In this document: positions 1-14,144 of the stretch, in pieces | Numbering within the stretch: position 1 is the first letter of the stretch | Layout: every line of letters begins with the position of its first letter | Source: Osmia lignaria lignaria | Taxonomy: Eukaryota; Arthropoda; Insecta; Hymenoptera; Megachilidae | Direction: 5' to 3' | Assembly (NCBI RefSeq): GCF_051020975.1 | Contig: NW_027478170.1 | Span: forward strand, 5,394,001-5,458,000 | DNA length: 64,000 bases | Program-made: the position numbers and the translations under genes | The notes under the pieces: generated by a model | What the model saw: only the letters and a program-made list of their open reading frames with translations | Database searches by the model: none | What the model was told of the DNA's origin: nothing

Positions 1-301
1 AGGGGCCTGACGGACATATTTCGAGATATTTCTTCTTCTTGTTGTTCTTCTTCTGCACAGCTAAGCTGGAAGTGGCATTTGCGGCTCGCACTAGTGCAGA
101 GTTATCTCAACGAAAGGGGCCACGGTGTTTCTGTATCTCTATTATGTTGGTGCGGCTTCGGAACTTTTAAATATCTCGATATATCTCGAAAACTACGCTT
201 CTGATCAAAAAATATCATACAACATAAATTGTAGGAAACTTAATTCTCTACAAAAAAGGTCTCTTAACATTTTGCCATAGCTCTCTTCGTTTCCGAGATA
301 T
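1..301 (+). repeat. Partial satellite monomer at left edge (monomer positions 22-322)
   Basis: The window opens inside a monomer: the first bases AGGGGCCTGACGG match monomer position 22 onward. It is of the GCGGCTCGCACTAG class, with the linked tail CTTCTGATC and CATACAACATAAATTG. The array therefore continues to the left of the window. Confidence 0.97.
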
Positions 302-3300
302 TTGCAGATTTATCTCAAGGGAAGGGGCCTGACGGACATATTTCGAGATATTTCTTCTTCTTGATGTTCTTCTTCTGCACAGCTAAGCTGGAAGTGGCAT
401 TTGCAGCTCGCAATAGTGCAGAGTTATCTCAAAGAAAGGGGCCACGGTGTTTCTGTATCTCTATTATGTTGGTGCGGCTTCGGAACTTTTAAATATCTTG
501 ATATATCTCGAGAACTACGCGTCTGATCAAAAAATATCATAGAACATAAAAAGTAGGAAACATAATTCTCTACAAAAAAGGTCTCCTAAGATTTTGCCAT
601 AGCTCGTTTCGTTTCCGAGATATTTGCAGATATATCTCAAGGGAAGGGGCCTGACGGACATATTTCGAGATATTTCTTCTTCTTGTTGTTCTTCTTCTGC
701 ACAGCTAAACTGGAAGTGGCATTTCCAGCTCGCAATAGTGCGGAGTTATCTCAAAGAAAGGGGCCACGGTGTTTCTGTATCTCTATTATGTTGGTGCGGC
801 TTCGGAAGTTTTAAATATCTCGATATATCTCGAAAACTACGCTTCTGATCAAAAAATATCATAGAACATAAATTGTAGGAAACATAATTCTCTACAAAAA
901 ACGTCTCTTAACATTTTGCCATAGCTCGCTTCGTTTCCGAGATATTTGCAGATTCAGCTCAAAGGATCTGGCCTGACGGACATATTTCGAGATATTTCTT
1001 CTTCTTGTTGTTCTTCCTCTGCACAGCTAAGCTGGAAGTGGCATTTGCAGCTCGCAATAGTGCAGAGTTATCTCAAAGAAAGGGGCCACGGTGTTTCTGT
1101 ATCTCTATTATGTTGGTGCGGCTTCGGAACTTTTAAATATCTTGATATATCTCGAGAACTACGCGTCTGATCAAAAAATATCATAGAACATAAAAAGTAG
1201 GAAACATAATTCTCTACAAAAAAGGTCTCTTAACATTTTGCCATAGCTCGTTTCGTTTCCGAGATATTTGCAGATATATCTCAAGGGAAGGGGCCTGACG
1301 GACATATTTCGAGATATTTCTTCTTCTTGTTGTCCTTCCTCTGCACAGCTAAGCTGGGTGTGGCTTTTGCGGCTCGCACTAGTGCAGAGTTATCTCAAAG
1401 AAAGGGGCCACGGTGTTTCTGTATCTCTATTATGTTGGTGCGGCTTCGGAACTTTTAAATATCTCGATATATCTCGAAAACTACGCTTCTGATCAAAAAA
1501 TATCATAGAACATAAATTGTAGGAAACATAATTCTCTACAAAAAAGGTCTCCTAAGATTTTGCCATAGCTCGTTTCGTTTCCGAGATATTTGCAGATATA
1601 TCTCAAGGGAAGGGGCCTGACGGACATATTTCGAGATATTTCTTCTTCTTGTTGTTCTTCTTCTGCACAGCTAAACTGGAAGTGGCATTTCCAGCTCGCA
1701 ATAGTGCAGAGTTATCTCAAAGAAAGGGGCCACGGTGTTTCTGTATCTCTATTATGTTGGTGCGGCTTCGGAACTTTTAAATATCTCGATATATCTCGAA
1801 AACTACGCTTCTGATCAAAAAATATCATACAACATAAATTGTAGGAAACTTAATTCTCTACAAAAAAGGTCTCTTAACATTTTGCCATAGCTCTCTTCGT
1901 TTCCGAGATATTTGCAGATTTATCTCAAGGGAAGGGGCCTGACGGACATATTTCGAGATATTTCTTCTTCTTGTTGTTCTTCTTCTGCACAGCTAAACTG
2001 GAAGTGGCATTTCCAGCTCGCAGTAGTGCAGAGTTATCTCAAAGAGAGGGGCCACGGTGTTTCTGTATCTCTATTATGTTGGTGCGGCTTCGGAACTTTT
2101 AAATATCTCGATATATCTCGAAAACTACGCTTCTGATCAAAAAATATCATAGAACATAAATTGTAGGAAACATAATTGTCTACAAAAAACGTCTCTTAAC
2201 ATTTTGCCATAGCTCGCTTCGTTTCCGAGATATTTGCAGATTCAGCTCAAAGGAACTGGCCTGACGGACATATTTCGAGATATTTCTTCTTCTTGTTGTT
2301 CTTCTTCTGCACAGCTAAACTGGAAGTGGCATTTCCAGCTCGCAATAGTGCAGAGTTATCTCAAAGAAAGGGGCCACGGTGTTTCTGTATCTCTATTATG
2401 TTGGTGCGGCTTCGGAACTTTTAAATATCTCGATATATCTCGAAAACTACGCTTCTGATCAAAAAATATCATACAACATAAATTGTAGGAAACTTAATTC
2501 TCTACAAAAAAGGTCTCTTAACATTTTGCCATAGCTCTCTTCGTTTCCGAGATATTTGCAGATTTATCTCAAGGGAAGGGGCCTGACGGACATATTTCGA
2601 GATATTTCTTCTTCTTGTTGTTCTTCTTCTGCACAGCTAAACTGGAAGTGGCATTTCCAGCTCGCAGTAGTGCAGAGTTATCTCAAAGAGAGGGGCCACG
2701 GTGTTTCTGTATCTCTATTATGTTGGTGCGGCTTCGGAACTTTTAAATATCTCGATATATCTCGAAAACTACGCTTCTGATCAAAAAATATCATAGAACA
2801 TAAATTGTAGGAAACATAATTCTCTACAAAAAAGGTCTCTTAACATTTTGCCATAGCTCGCTTCGTTTCCGAGATATTTGCAGATATATCTCAAGGGAAG
2901 GGGCCTGACGGACATATTTCGAGATATTTCTTCTTCTTGTTGTTCTTCCTCTGCACAGCTAAGCTGGAAGTGGCTTTTGCGGCTCGCACTAGTGCAGAGT
3001 TATCTCAAAGAAAGGGGCCACGGTGTTTCTGTATCCCTATTATGTTGGTGCGGCTTCGGAACTTTTAAATATCTCGATATATCTCGAAAACTACGCTTCT
3101 GATCAAAAAATATCATAGAACATAAATTGTAGGAAACATAATTGTCTACAAAAAACGTCTCTTAACATTTTGCCATAGCTCGCTTCGTTTCCGAGATATT
3201 TGCAGATATATCTCAAGGGAAGGGGCCTGACGGACATATTTCGAGATATGTCTTCTTCTTGTTGTTCTTCTTCTGCACAGCTAAGCTGGAAGTGGCATTT

Positions 3301-6300
3301 ACAGCTCGCAATAGTGCAGAGTTATCTCAAAGAAAGGGGCCACGGTGTTTCTGTATCTCTATTATGTTGGTGCGGCTTCGGACCTTTTAAATATCTTGAT
3401 ATATCTCGAGAACTACGCATCAGATCAAAAAATATCATAGAACATAAAAAGTAGGAAACTTAATTCTCTACAAAAAAGGTCTCTTAACATTTTGCCATAG
3501 CTCTCTTCGTTTCCGAGATATTGGCAGATTTATCTCAAGGGAAGGGGCCTGACGGACATATTTCGAGATATTTCTTCTTCTTGATGTTCTTCTTCTGCAC
3601 AGCTAAGCTGGAAGTGGCATTTGCAGCTCGCAATAGTGCAGAGCTATCTCAAAGAAAGGGGCCACGGTGTTTCTGTATCTCTATTATGTTGGTGCGGCTT
3701 CGGAACTTTTAAATATCTTGATATATCTCGAGAACTACGCATCTGATCAAAAAATCTCATAGAACATAAAACGTAGGAAACTTAATTCTCTACAAAAAAG
3801 GTCTCTCAACATTTTGCCATAGCTCGCTTCGTTTCCGAGATATTTGCAGATTTATCTCAAGGGAAGGGGCCTGACGGACATATTTCGAGATATTTCTTCT
3901 TCTTGTTGTTCTTCTTCTGCACAGCTAAGCTGGAAGTGGCATTTGCGGCTCGCAATAGTGCAGAGTTATCTCAAAGAAAGGGGCCACGGTGTTTCTGTAT
4001 CTCTATTATGTTGGTGCGGCTTCGGAACTTTTAAATATCTTGATATATCTCGAGAACTACGCATCAGATCAAAAAATATCATAGAACATAAAAAGTAGGA
4101 AACTTAATTCTCTACAAAAAAGGTCTCAACATTTTGCCATAGCTCTCTTCGTTTCCGAGATATTTGCAGATTTATCTCAAGGGAAGGGGCCTGACGGACA
4201 TATTTCGAGATATTTCTTCTTCTTGATGTTCTTCTTCTGCACAGCTAAGCTGGAAGTGGCATTTGCAGCTCGCAATAGTGCAGAGTTATCTCAAAGAAAG
4301 GGGCCACGGTGTTTCTGTATCTCTATTATGTTGGTGCGGCTTCGGAACTTTTAAATATCTTGATATATCTCGAGAACTACGCATCTGATCAAAAAATATC
4401 ATAGAACATAAAAAGTAGGAAACTTAATTCTCTACAAAAAAGGTCTCTTAACATTTTGCCATAGCTCGCTTCGTTTCCGAGATATTTGCAGATATATCTC
4501 AAGGGAAGGGGCCTGACGGACATATTTCGAGATATTTCTTCTTCTTGTTGTTCTTCTTCTGCACAGCTAAGCTGGAAGTGGCATTTGCGGCTCGCACTAG
4601 TGCAGAGTTATCTCAAAGAAAGGGGCCACGGTGTTTCTGTATCCCTATTATGTTGGTGCGGCTTCGGAACTTTTAAATATCTCGATATATCTCGAAAACT
4701 ACGCTTCTGATCAAAAAATATCATAGAACATAAAAAGTAGGAAACTTAATTCTCTACAAAAAAGGTCTCTTAACATTTTGCCATAGCTCTCTTCGTTTCC
4801 GAGATATTTGCAGATTTATCTCAAGGGAAGGGGCCTGACGGACATATTTCGAGATATTTCTTCTTCTTGTTGTTCTTCTTCTGCACAGCTAAGCTGGAAG
4901 TGGCATTTACAGCTCGCAATACTGCAGAGTTATCTCAAAGAAAGGGGCCACGGTGTTTCTGTATCCCTATTATGTTGGTGCGGCTTCGGAACTTTTAAAT
5001 ATCTCGATATATCTCGAAAACTACGCTTCTGATCAAAAAATATCATAGAACATAAATTGTAGGAAACATAATTCTCTACAAAAAACGTCTGTTAACATTT
5101 TGCCATAGCTCGCTTCGTTTCCGAGATATTTGCAGATTTATCTCAAGGGAAGGGGCCTGACGGACATATTTCGAGATATTTCTTCTTCTTGTTGTTCTTC
5201 TTCTGCACAGCTAAACTGGAAGTGGCATTTCCAGCTCGCAATAGTGCAGAGTTATCTCAAAGAGAGGGGCCACGGTGTTTCTGTATCTCTATTATGTTGG
5301 TGCGGCTTCGGAACTTTTAAATATCTTGATACATCTCGAGAACTACGCATCTGATCAAAAAATATCATAGAACATAAAAAGTAGGAAACTTAATTCTCTA
5401 CAAAAAAGGTCTCTCAACATTTTGCCATAGCTCGCTTCGTTTCCGAGATATTTGCAGATTTATCTCAAGGGAAGGGGCCTGACGGACATATTTCGAGATA
5501 TTCCTTCTTCTTGTTGTTCTTCTTCTGCACAGCTAAGGCGGAAGTGGCATTTGCGGCTCGCACTAGTGCAGAGTTATCTCAAAGAAAGGGACCACGGTGT
5601 TTCTGTATTCCTATTATGTTGGTGCGGCTTCGGAACTTTTAAATATCTCGATATATCTCGAAAACTACGCTTCTGATCAAAAAATATCATAGAACATAAA
5701 TTGTAGGAAACATAATTCTCTACAAAAAACGTCTCTTTACATTTTGCCATAGCTCGCTTCGTTTCCGAGATATTTGCAGATATATCTCAAGGGAAGGGGC
5801 CTGACGGACATATTTCGAGATATTTCTTCTTCTTGTTGTTCTTCTTCTGCACAGCTAAACTGGAAGTGGCATTTCCAGCTCGCAATAGTGCAGAGTTATC
5901 TCAAAGAGAGGGGCCACGGTGTTTCTGTATCTCTATTATGTTGGTGCGGCTTCGGAACTTTTAAATATTTTGATATATCTCGAGAACTACGCATCTGATC
6001 AAAAAATATCATAGAACATAAAAAGTAGGAAACTTAATGCTCTACAAAAAAGGTCTCTCAACATTTTGCCATAGCTCGCTTCGTTTCCGAGATATTTGCA
6101 GATTTATCTCAAGGGAAGGGGCCTGACGGACATATTTCGAGATATTTCTTCTTCTTGTTGTTCTTCTTCTGCACAGCTAAGCTGGAAGTGGCATTTGCGG
6201 CTCGCACTAGTGCAGAGTTATCTCAAAGAAAGGGGCCACGGTGTTTCTGTATCCCTATTATGTTGGTGCGGCTTCGGAACTTTTAAATATCTCGATATAT

Positions 6301-7061
6301 CTCGAAAACTACGCTTCTGATCAAAAAATATCATAGAACATAAATTGTAGTAAACATAATTCTCTACAAAAAACGTCTCTTAACATTTTGCCATAGCTCG
6401 CTTCGTTTCCGAGATATTTGCAGATTTATCTCAAGGGAAGGGGCCTGACGGACATATTTCGAGATATTTCTTCTTCTTGTTGTTCTTCTTCTGCACAGCT
6501 AAGCTGGAAGTGGCATTTCCGGCTCGCACTAGTGCAGAGTTATCTCAACGAAAGGGGCCACGGTGTTTCTGTATCTCTATTATGTTGGTGCGGCTTCGGA
6601 ACTTTTAAATATCTCGATATATCTCGAAAACTACGCTTCTGATCAAAAAATATCATAGAACATAAATTGTAGGAAACATAATTCTCTACAAAAAACGTCT
6701 CTTAACATTTTGCCATGGCTCGCTTCGTTTCCGAGATATTTGCAGATATATCTCAAGGGAAGGGGCCTGACGGACATATTTCGAGATATTTCTTCTTCTT
6801 GTTGTTCTTCTTCTGCACAGCTAAGCTGGAAGTGGCATTTACAGCTCGCAATAGTGCAGAGTTATCTCAAAGAAAGGGGCCACGGTGTTTCTGTATCTCT
6901 ATTATGTTGGTGCGGCTTCGGAACTTTTAAATATCTTGATATATCTCGAGAACTACGCATCAGATCAAAAAATATTATAGAACATAAATTGTAGGAAACA
7001 TAATTCTCTACAAAAATGGTCTCTTAACATTTTGCCATAGCTCGCTTCGTTTCCAAGATAT
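302..7061 (+). repeat. Satellite block 1: 21 mixed monomers with two-monomer periodicities
   Basis: Twenty-one monomers of mixed variant classes. Two-monomer (644 bp) repetition is visible in places: 1590-2233 versus 2234-2877 (the second of each pair shares GCAGTAGTGC and AAAGAGAGG), and 5130-5773 versus 5774-6417 (a GCATTTCCAGC monomer followed by a GCATTTGCGGC monomer). Monomers starting at 302, 3522 and 4164 share the private change CTTGATGTTC, where the usual reading is CTTGTTGTTC. The monomer at 1268 has CTGGGTGTGGCTTTT, partly shared with 2878 (GGCTTTTGCGG). The block shows no long HOR and looks like an older or more shuffled part of the array. Confidence 0.9.
3844..4163 (+). repeat. 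320-bp monomer with 2-bp slippage deletion
   Basis: Near 4123-4127 the monomer reads GGTCTCAACATT where neighbours read GGTCTCTCAACATT or GGTCTCTTAACATT. Loss of one TC unit from a short TC run explains the 2-bp shortening and shifts the anchor of all following monomers by two. I found no other copy of this deletion in the window, so it is a private event. Confidence 0.9.
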
Positions 7062-10000
7062 TTGCAGATATATCTCAAGGGAAGGGGCCTGACGGACATA
7101 TTTCGAGATATGTCTTCTTCTTGTTGTTCTTCTTCTGCACAGCTAAGCTGGAAGTGGCATTTACAGCTCGCAATAGTGCAGAGTTATCTCAAAGAAAGGG
7201 GCCACGGTGTTTCTGTATCTCTATTATGTTGGTGCGGCTTCGGAACTTTTAAATATCTTGATATATCTCGCGAACTACGCGTCTGATCAAAAAATATCAT
7301 AGAACATAAAAAGTAGGAAACATAATTCTCTACAAAAAAGGTCTCTTAACATTTTGCCATAGCTCGCTTCGTTTCCGAGATATTTGCAGATTCAGCTCAA
7401 AGGAACTGGCCTGACGGACATATTTCGAGATATTTCTTCTTCTTGTTGTTCTTCCTCTGCACAGCTAAGCTGGAAGTGGCATTTGCAGCTCGCAACAGTG
7501 CAGAGTTATCTCAAAGAAAGGGGCCACGGTGTTTCTGTATCTCTATTATGTTGGTGCGGCTTCGGAACTTTTAAATATCTTGATATATCTCGAGAACTAC
7601 GCATCTGATCAAAAAATGTCATAGAACATAAAAAGTAGGAAACTTAATTCTCTACAAAAAAGGTCTCTTAACATTTTGCCATAGCTCGCTTCGTTTCCGA
7701 GATATTTGCAGATTTATCTCAAGGGAAGGGGCCTAACGGACATATTTCGAGATATTTCTTCTTCTTGTTGTTCTTCTTCTGCACAGCTAAACTGGAAGTG
7801 GCATTTCCAGCTCGCAATAGTGCAGAGTTATCTCAAAGAGAGGGGCCACGGTGTTTCTGTATCTCTATTATGTTGGTGCGGCTTCGGAACTTTTAAATAT
7901 CTTGATATATCTCGAGAGCTACGCGTCTGATCAAAAAATATCATAGAACATAAAAAGTAGGAAACATAATTCTCTACAAAAAAGGTCTCTTAACATTTTG
8001 CCATAGCTCGCTTCGTTTCCGAGATATTTGCAGATTCAGCTCAAAGGAACTGGCCTGACGGACATATTTCGAGATATTTCTTCTTCTTGTTGTTCTTCCT
8101 CTGCACAGCTAAGCTGGAAGTGGCATTTGCAGCTCGCAATAGTGCAGAGTTATCTCAAAGAAAGGGGCCACGGTGTTTCTGTATCTCTATCATGTTGGTG
8201 CGGCTTCGGAACTTTTAAATATCTTGATATATCTCGAGAACTACGCATCTGATCAAAAAATATCATAGAACATAAAAAGTAGGAAACTTAATTCTCTACA
8301 AAAAAGGTCTCTTAACATTTTGCCATAGCTCGCTTCGTTTCCGAGATATTTGCAGATATATCTCAAGGGAAGGGGCCTGACGGACATATTTCGAGATATT
8401 TCTTCTTCTTGTTGTTCTTCTTCTGCACAGCTAAGCTGGAAGTGGCATTTGCGGCTCGCACTAGTGCAGAGTTATCTCAAAGAAAGGGGCCACGGTGTTT
8501 CTGTATCTCTATTATGTTGGTGCGGCTTTGGAACTTTTAAATATCTCGATATATCTCGAAAACTACGCTTCTGATCAAAAAATATCATAGAACATAAATT
8601 GTAGGAAACATAATTCTCTACAAAAAAGGTCTCTTAACATTTTGCCATAGCTCGCTTCGTTTCCGAGATATTTGCAGATATATCTCAAGGGAAGCGGCCT
8701 GACGGACATATTTCGAGATATGTCTTCTTCTTGTTGTTCTTCTTCTGCACAGCTAAGCTGGAAGTGGCATTTACAGCTCGCAATAGTGCAGAGTTATCTC
8801 AAAGAAAGGGGCCACGGTGTTTCTGTATCTCTATTATGTTGGTGCGGCTTCGGAACTTTTAAATATCTTGATATATCTCGAGAGCTACGCGTCTGATCAA
8901 AAAATATCATAGAACATAAAAAGTAGGAAACATAATTCTCTACAAAAAAGGTCTCTTAACATTTTGCCATAGCTCGCTTCGTTTCCGAGATATTTGCAGA
9001 TTCAGCTCAAAGGAACTGGCCTGACGGACATATTTCGAGATATTTCTTCTTCTTGTTGTTCTTCCTCTGCACAGCTAAGCAGGAAGTGGCATTTGCAGCT
9101 CGCAATAGTGCAGAGTTATCTCAAAGAAAGGGGCCACGGTGTTTCTGTATCTCTATTATGTTGGTGCGGCTTCGGAACTTTTAAATATCTTGATATATCT
9201 CGAGAACTACGCATCTGATCAAAAAATATCATAGAACATAAAAAGTAGGAAACTTAATTCTCTACAAAAAAGGTCTCTTAACATTTTGCCATAGCTCGCT
9301 TCGTTTCCGAGATATTTGCAGATATATCTCAACGGAAGGGGCCTGACGGACATATTTCGAGATATTTCTTCTTCTTGTTGTTCTTCTTCTGCACAGCTAA
9401 GCTGGAAGTGGCATTTGCGGCTCGCACTAGTGCAGAGTTATCTCAAAGAAAGGGGCCACGGTGTTTCTGTATCTCTATTATGTTGGTGCGGCTTTGGAAC
9501 TTTTAAATATCTCGATATATCTCGAAAACTACGCTTCTGATCAAAAAATATCATAGAACATAAATTGTAGGAAACATAATTCTCTACAGAAAAGGTCTCT
9601 TAACATTTTGCCATAGCTCGCTTCGTTTCCGAGATATTTGCAGATATATCTCAAGGGAAGGGGCCTGACGGACATATTTCGAGATATGTCTTCTTCTTGT
9701 TGTTCTTCTTCTGCACAGCTAAGCTGGAAGTGGCATTTACAGCTCGCAATAGTGCAGAGTTATCTCAAAGAAAGGGGCCACGGTGTTTCTGTATCTCTAT
9801 TATGTTGGTGCGGCTTCGGAACTTTTAAATATCTTGATATATCTCGAGAACTACGCATCTGATCAAAAAATATCATAGAACATAAAAAGTGGGAAACTTA
9901 ATTCTATACAAAAAAGGTCTCTTAACATTTTGCCATAGCTCGCTTCGTTTCCGAGATATTTGCAGATTTATCTCAAGGGAAGGGGCCTGACGGACATATT

Positions 10001-11891
10001 TCGAGATATTTCTTCTTCTTGTTGTTCTTCTTCTGCACAGCTAAACTGGAAGTGGCATTTCCAGCTCGCAATAGTGCAGAGTTATCTCAAAGAGAGGGGC
10101 CACGGTGTTTCTGTATCTCTATTATGTTGGTGCGGCTTCGGAACTTTTAAATATCCTGATATATCTCGAGAACTACGCATCTGATCAAAAAATATCATAG
10201 AACATAAATTGTAGGAAACATAATTCTCTACAAAAAAGGTCTCTTAACATTTTGCCATAGCTCGCTTCGTTTCCGAGATATTTGCAGATTCAGCTCAAAG
10301 GAACTGGCCTGACGGACATATTTCGAGATATTTCTTCTTCTTGTTGTTCTTCCTCTGCACAGCTAAGCTGGAAGTGGCATTTGCAGCTCGCAATAGTGCA
10401 GAGTTATCTCAAAGAAAGGGGCCACGGTGTTTCTGTATCTCTATTATGTTGGTGCGGCTTCGGAACTTTTAAATATCTTGATATATCTCGAGAACTACGC
10501 ATCTGATCAAAAAATATCATAGAACATAAAAAGTAGGAAACTTAATTCTCTACAAAAAAGGTCTCTTAACATTTTGCCATAGCTCGCTTCGTTTCCGAGA
10601 TATTTGCAGATATATCTCAAGGGAAGGGGCCTGACGGACATATTTCGAGATATTTCTTCTTCTTGTTGTTCTTCTTCTGCACAGCTAAGCTGGAAGTGGC
10701 ATTTGCGGCTCGCACTAGTGCAGAGTTATCTCAAAGAAAGGGGCCACGGTGTTTCTGTATCTCTATTATGTTGGTGCGGCTTTGGAACTTTTAAATATCT
10801 CGATATATCTCGAAAACTACGCTTCTGATCAAAAAATATCATAGAACATAAATTGTAGGAAACATAATTCTCTACAAAAAAGGTCTCTTAACATTTTGCC
10901 ATAGCTCGCTTCGTTTCCGAGATATTTGCAGATATATCTCAAGGGAAGGGGCCTGACGGACATATTTCGAGATATGTCTTCTTCTTGTTGTTCTTCTTCT
11001 GCACAGCTAAGCTGGAAGTGGCATTTACAGCTCGCAATAGTGCAGAGTTATCTCAAAGAAAGGGGCCACGGTGTTTCTGTATCTCTATTATGTTGGTGCG
11101 GCTTCGGAACTTTTAAATATCTTGATATATCTCGAGAACTACGCATCTGATCAAAAAATATCATAGAACATAAATTGTAGGAAACATAATTCTCTACAAA
11201 AAAGGTCTCTTAACATTTTGCCATAGCTCGCTTCGTTTCCGAGATATTTGCAGATTCAGCTCAAAGGAACTGGCCTGACGGACATATTTCGAGATATTTC
11301 TTCTTCTTGTTGTTCTTCCTCTGCACAGCTAAGCTGGAAGTGGCATTTGCAGCTCGCAATAGTGCAGAGTTATCTCAAAGAAAGGGGCCACGGTGTTTCT
11401 GTATCTCTATTATGTTGGTGCGGCTTCGGAACTTTTAAATATCTTGATATATCTCGAGAACTACGCATCTGATCAAAAAATATCATAGAACATAAAAAGT
11501 AGGAAACATAATTCTCTACAAAAAAGGTCTCTTAACATTTTGCCATAGCTCGCTTCGTTTCCGAGATATTTGCAGATTCAGCTCAAAGGAACTGGCCTGA
11601 CGGACATATTTCGAGATATTTCTTCTTCTTGTTGTTCTTCCTCTGCACAGCTAAGCTGGAAGTGGCATTTGCAGCTCGCAATAGTGCAGAGTTATCTCAA
11701 AGAAAGGGGCCACGGTGTTTCTGTATCTCTATTATGTTGGTGCGGCTTCGGAACTTTTAAATATCTTGATATATCTCGAGAACTACGCATCTGATCAAAA
11801 AATATCATAGAACATAAAAAGTAGGAAACTTAATTCGCTACAAAAAAGGTCTCTTAACATTTTGCCATAGCTCGCTTCGTTTCCGAGATAT
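7062..11891 (+). repeat. Satellite block 2: three-monomer (966 bp) higher-order periodicity
   Basis: Fifteen monomers in which a set of three recurs: an ATTCAGCTCAAAGGAACTGG monomer, then a GCGGCTCGCACTAG monomer with CTTTGGAAC, then a monomer with GAGATATGTC and GCATTTACAGC. Copies lie at 8028-8993, 8994-9959 and 10282-11247. A GCATTTCCAGC monomer (9960) is interposed before the third copy. At 11248 and 11570 two ATTCAGCTC monomers stand side by side, the second ending in the marker ATTCGCTAC. Copies of the trimer differ by single bases, for example GAAGCGGCC at about 8692 and CAACGGAAGG at about 9330. Confidence 0.88.
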
Positions 11892-13823
11892 TTGCAGATA
11901 TATCTCAAGGGAAGGGGCCTGACGGACATATTTCGAGATATTTCTTCTTCTTGTTGTTCTTCTTCTGCACAGCTAAGCTGGAAGTGGCATTTGCGGCTCG
12001 CAGTAGTGCAGAGTTATCTCAAAGAAAGGGGCCACGGTGTTTCTGTATCTCTATTATGTTGGTGCGGCTTTGGAACTTTTAAATATCTCGATATATCTCG
12101 AAAACTACGCTTCTGATCAAAAAATATCATACAACATAAATTGTAGGAAACATAATTCTCTACAAAAAAGGTCTCTTAACATTTTGCCATAGCTCGCTTC
12201 GTTTCCGAGATATTTGCAGATATATCTCAAGGGAAGGGGCCTGACGGACATATTTCGAGATATGTCTTCTTCTTGTTGTTCTTCTTCTGCACAGCTAAGC
12301 TGGAAGTGGCATTTACAGCTCGCAATAGTGCAGAGTTATCTCAAAGAAAGGGGCCACGGTGTTTCTGTATCTCTATTATGTTGGTGCGGCTTCGGAACTT
12401 TTAAATATCTTGATATATCTCGAGAACTACGCATCTGATCAAAAAATATCATAGAACATAAAAAGTAGGAAACTTAATTCTCTACAAAAAAGGTCTCTTA
12501 ACATTTTGCCATAGCTCGCTTCGTTTCCGAGATATTTGCAGATTTATCTCAAGGGAAGGGGCCTAACGGACATATTTCGAGATATTTCTTCTTCTTGTTG
12601 TTCTTCTTCTGCACAGCTAAACTGGAAGTGGCATTTCCAGCTCGCAATAGTGCAGAGTTATCTCAAAGAGAGGGGCCACGGTGTTTCTGTATCTCTATTA
12701 TGTTGGTGCGGCTTCGGAACTTTTAAATATCTTGATATATCTCGAGAGCTACGCGTCTGATCAAAAAATATCATAGAACATAAAAAGTAGGAAACATAAT
12801 TCTCTACAAAAAAGGTCTCTTAACATTTTGCCATAGCTCGCTTCGTTTCCGAGATATTTGCAGATTTATCTCAAGGGAAGTGGCCTGACGGACATATTTC
12901 GAGATATTTCTTCTTCTTGTTGTTCTTCTTCTGCACAGCTAAGCTGGAAGTGGCATTTGCGGCTCGCACTAGTGCAGGGTTATCTCAAAGAAAGGGGCCA
13001 CGGTGTTTCTGTATCCCTATTATGTTGGTGCGGCTTCGGAACTTTTAAATATCTTGATATATCTCGAGAACTACGCATCTGATCAGAAAATATCATAGAA
13101 GATAAAAAGTAGGAAACTTAATTCTCTACAAAAAACGTCTCTTAACATTTTGCCATAGCCCGCTTCGTTTCCGAGATATTTGCAGATTTATCTCAAGGTA
13201 AGGGGCCTGGCGGACATATTTCGAGATATTTCTTCTTCATGTTGTTCTTCTTCTGCACAGCTAAGCTGGAAGTGGCATTTGCGGCTCGCACTAGTGCAGA
13301 GTTATCTCAAAGAAAGGGGCCACGGTGTTTCTGTATCTATATTATGTTGGTGCTGCTTCGGAACTTTTAAATATCTCGATATATCTCGAAAACTACGCTT
13401 CTGATCAAAAAATATCATAGAACATAAATTGTAGGAAACATAATTCTGTACAAAAAACGTCTCTCAACATTTTGCCATAGCTCGCTTCGTTTCCGAGATA
13501 TTTGCAGATTTATCTCAAGGGAAGGGGCCTAACGGAAATATTTCGAGATATTTCTTCTTCTTGTTGTTCTTCTTCTGCACAGCTCAACTGGAAGTCGCAT
13601 TTCCAGCTCGCAATAGTACAGAGTTTTCTCAAAGAAAGGGGCCACGGTGTTTCTGTATCTCTATTATGATGGTGCGGCTTCGGAACTTTTAAATATCTTG
13701 ATATATCTCGAGAACTACGCATCTGATCAAAAAATATCATAGAACATAAAAAGTAGGAAACTTAATTCTCTACAAAAAAGGTCACTTAACATTTTGCCAT
13801 AGCTCTCTTCGTTTCCGAGATAT

Positions 13824-14144
13824 TTGCAGATTTATCTCAAGGGAAGGGGCCTGACGGACACATTTCGAGATATTTCTTCTTCTTGTTGTTCTTCTTCTGC
13901 ACAGCTAAGCTGGAAGTGGCATTTGCAGCTCACAATAGTGCAGAGTTATCTCAAAGAAAGGGGCCACGGTGTTTCTGTATCTCTATTATGTTGGTGCGGC
14001 TTCGGAACTTTTAAATATCTTGATATATCTCGAGAACTACGCATCTGATCAAAAAATATCATAGAACATAAAAAGTAGGAAACTTAATTCTCTACAAAAA
14101 AGTCTGGTAAGATTTTGCCATAGCTCGCTTCGTTTCCGAGATAT
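13824..14144 (+). repeat. 321-bp monomer marked by GTCTGGTAAGATT
   Basis: The tail reads AAAAAAGTCTGGTAAGATTTT, one G shorter than the usual AAAAAAGGTCTCTTAACATT and with three further substitutions close together. The same four-change signature sits at the ends of the monomers starting at 15754, 20260 and 23478, so it arose once and was copied by HOR amplification. The homologous monomer at 28628 lacks it, which helps order the events. Confidence 0.9.

Noticed and set aside
6715..6930. An ATG-initiated frame of 71 codons
   Set aside because: It exists because of a single private change, CCATAGCTC to CCATGGCTC. The frame continues across ordinary satellite with a poly-Phe stretch from the TTC tract. 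A chance start.
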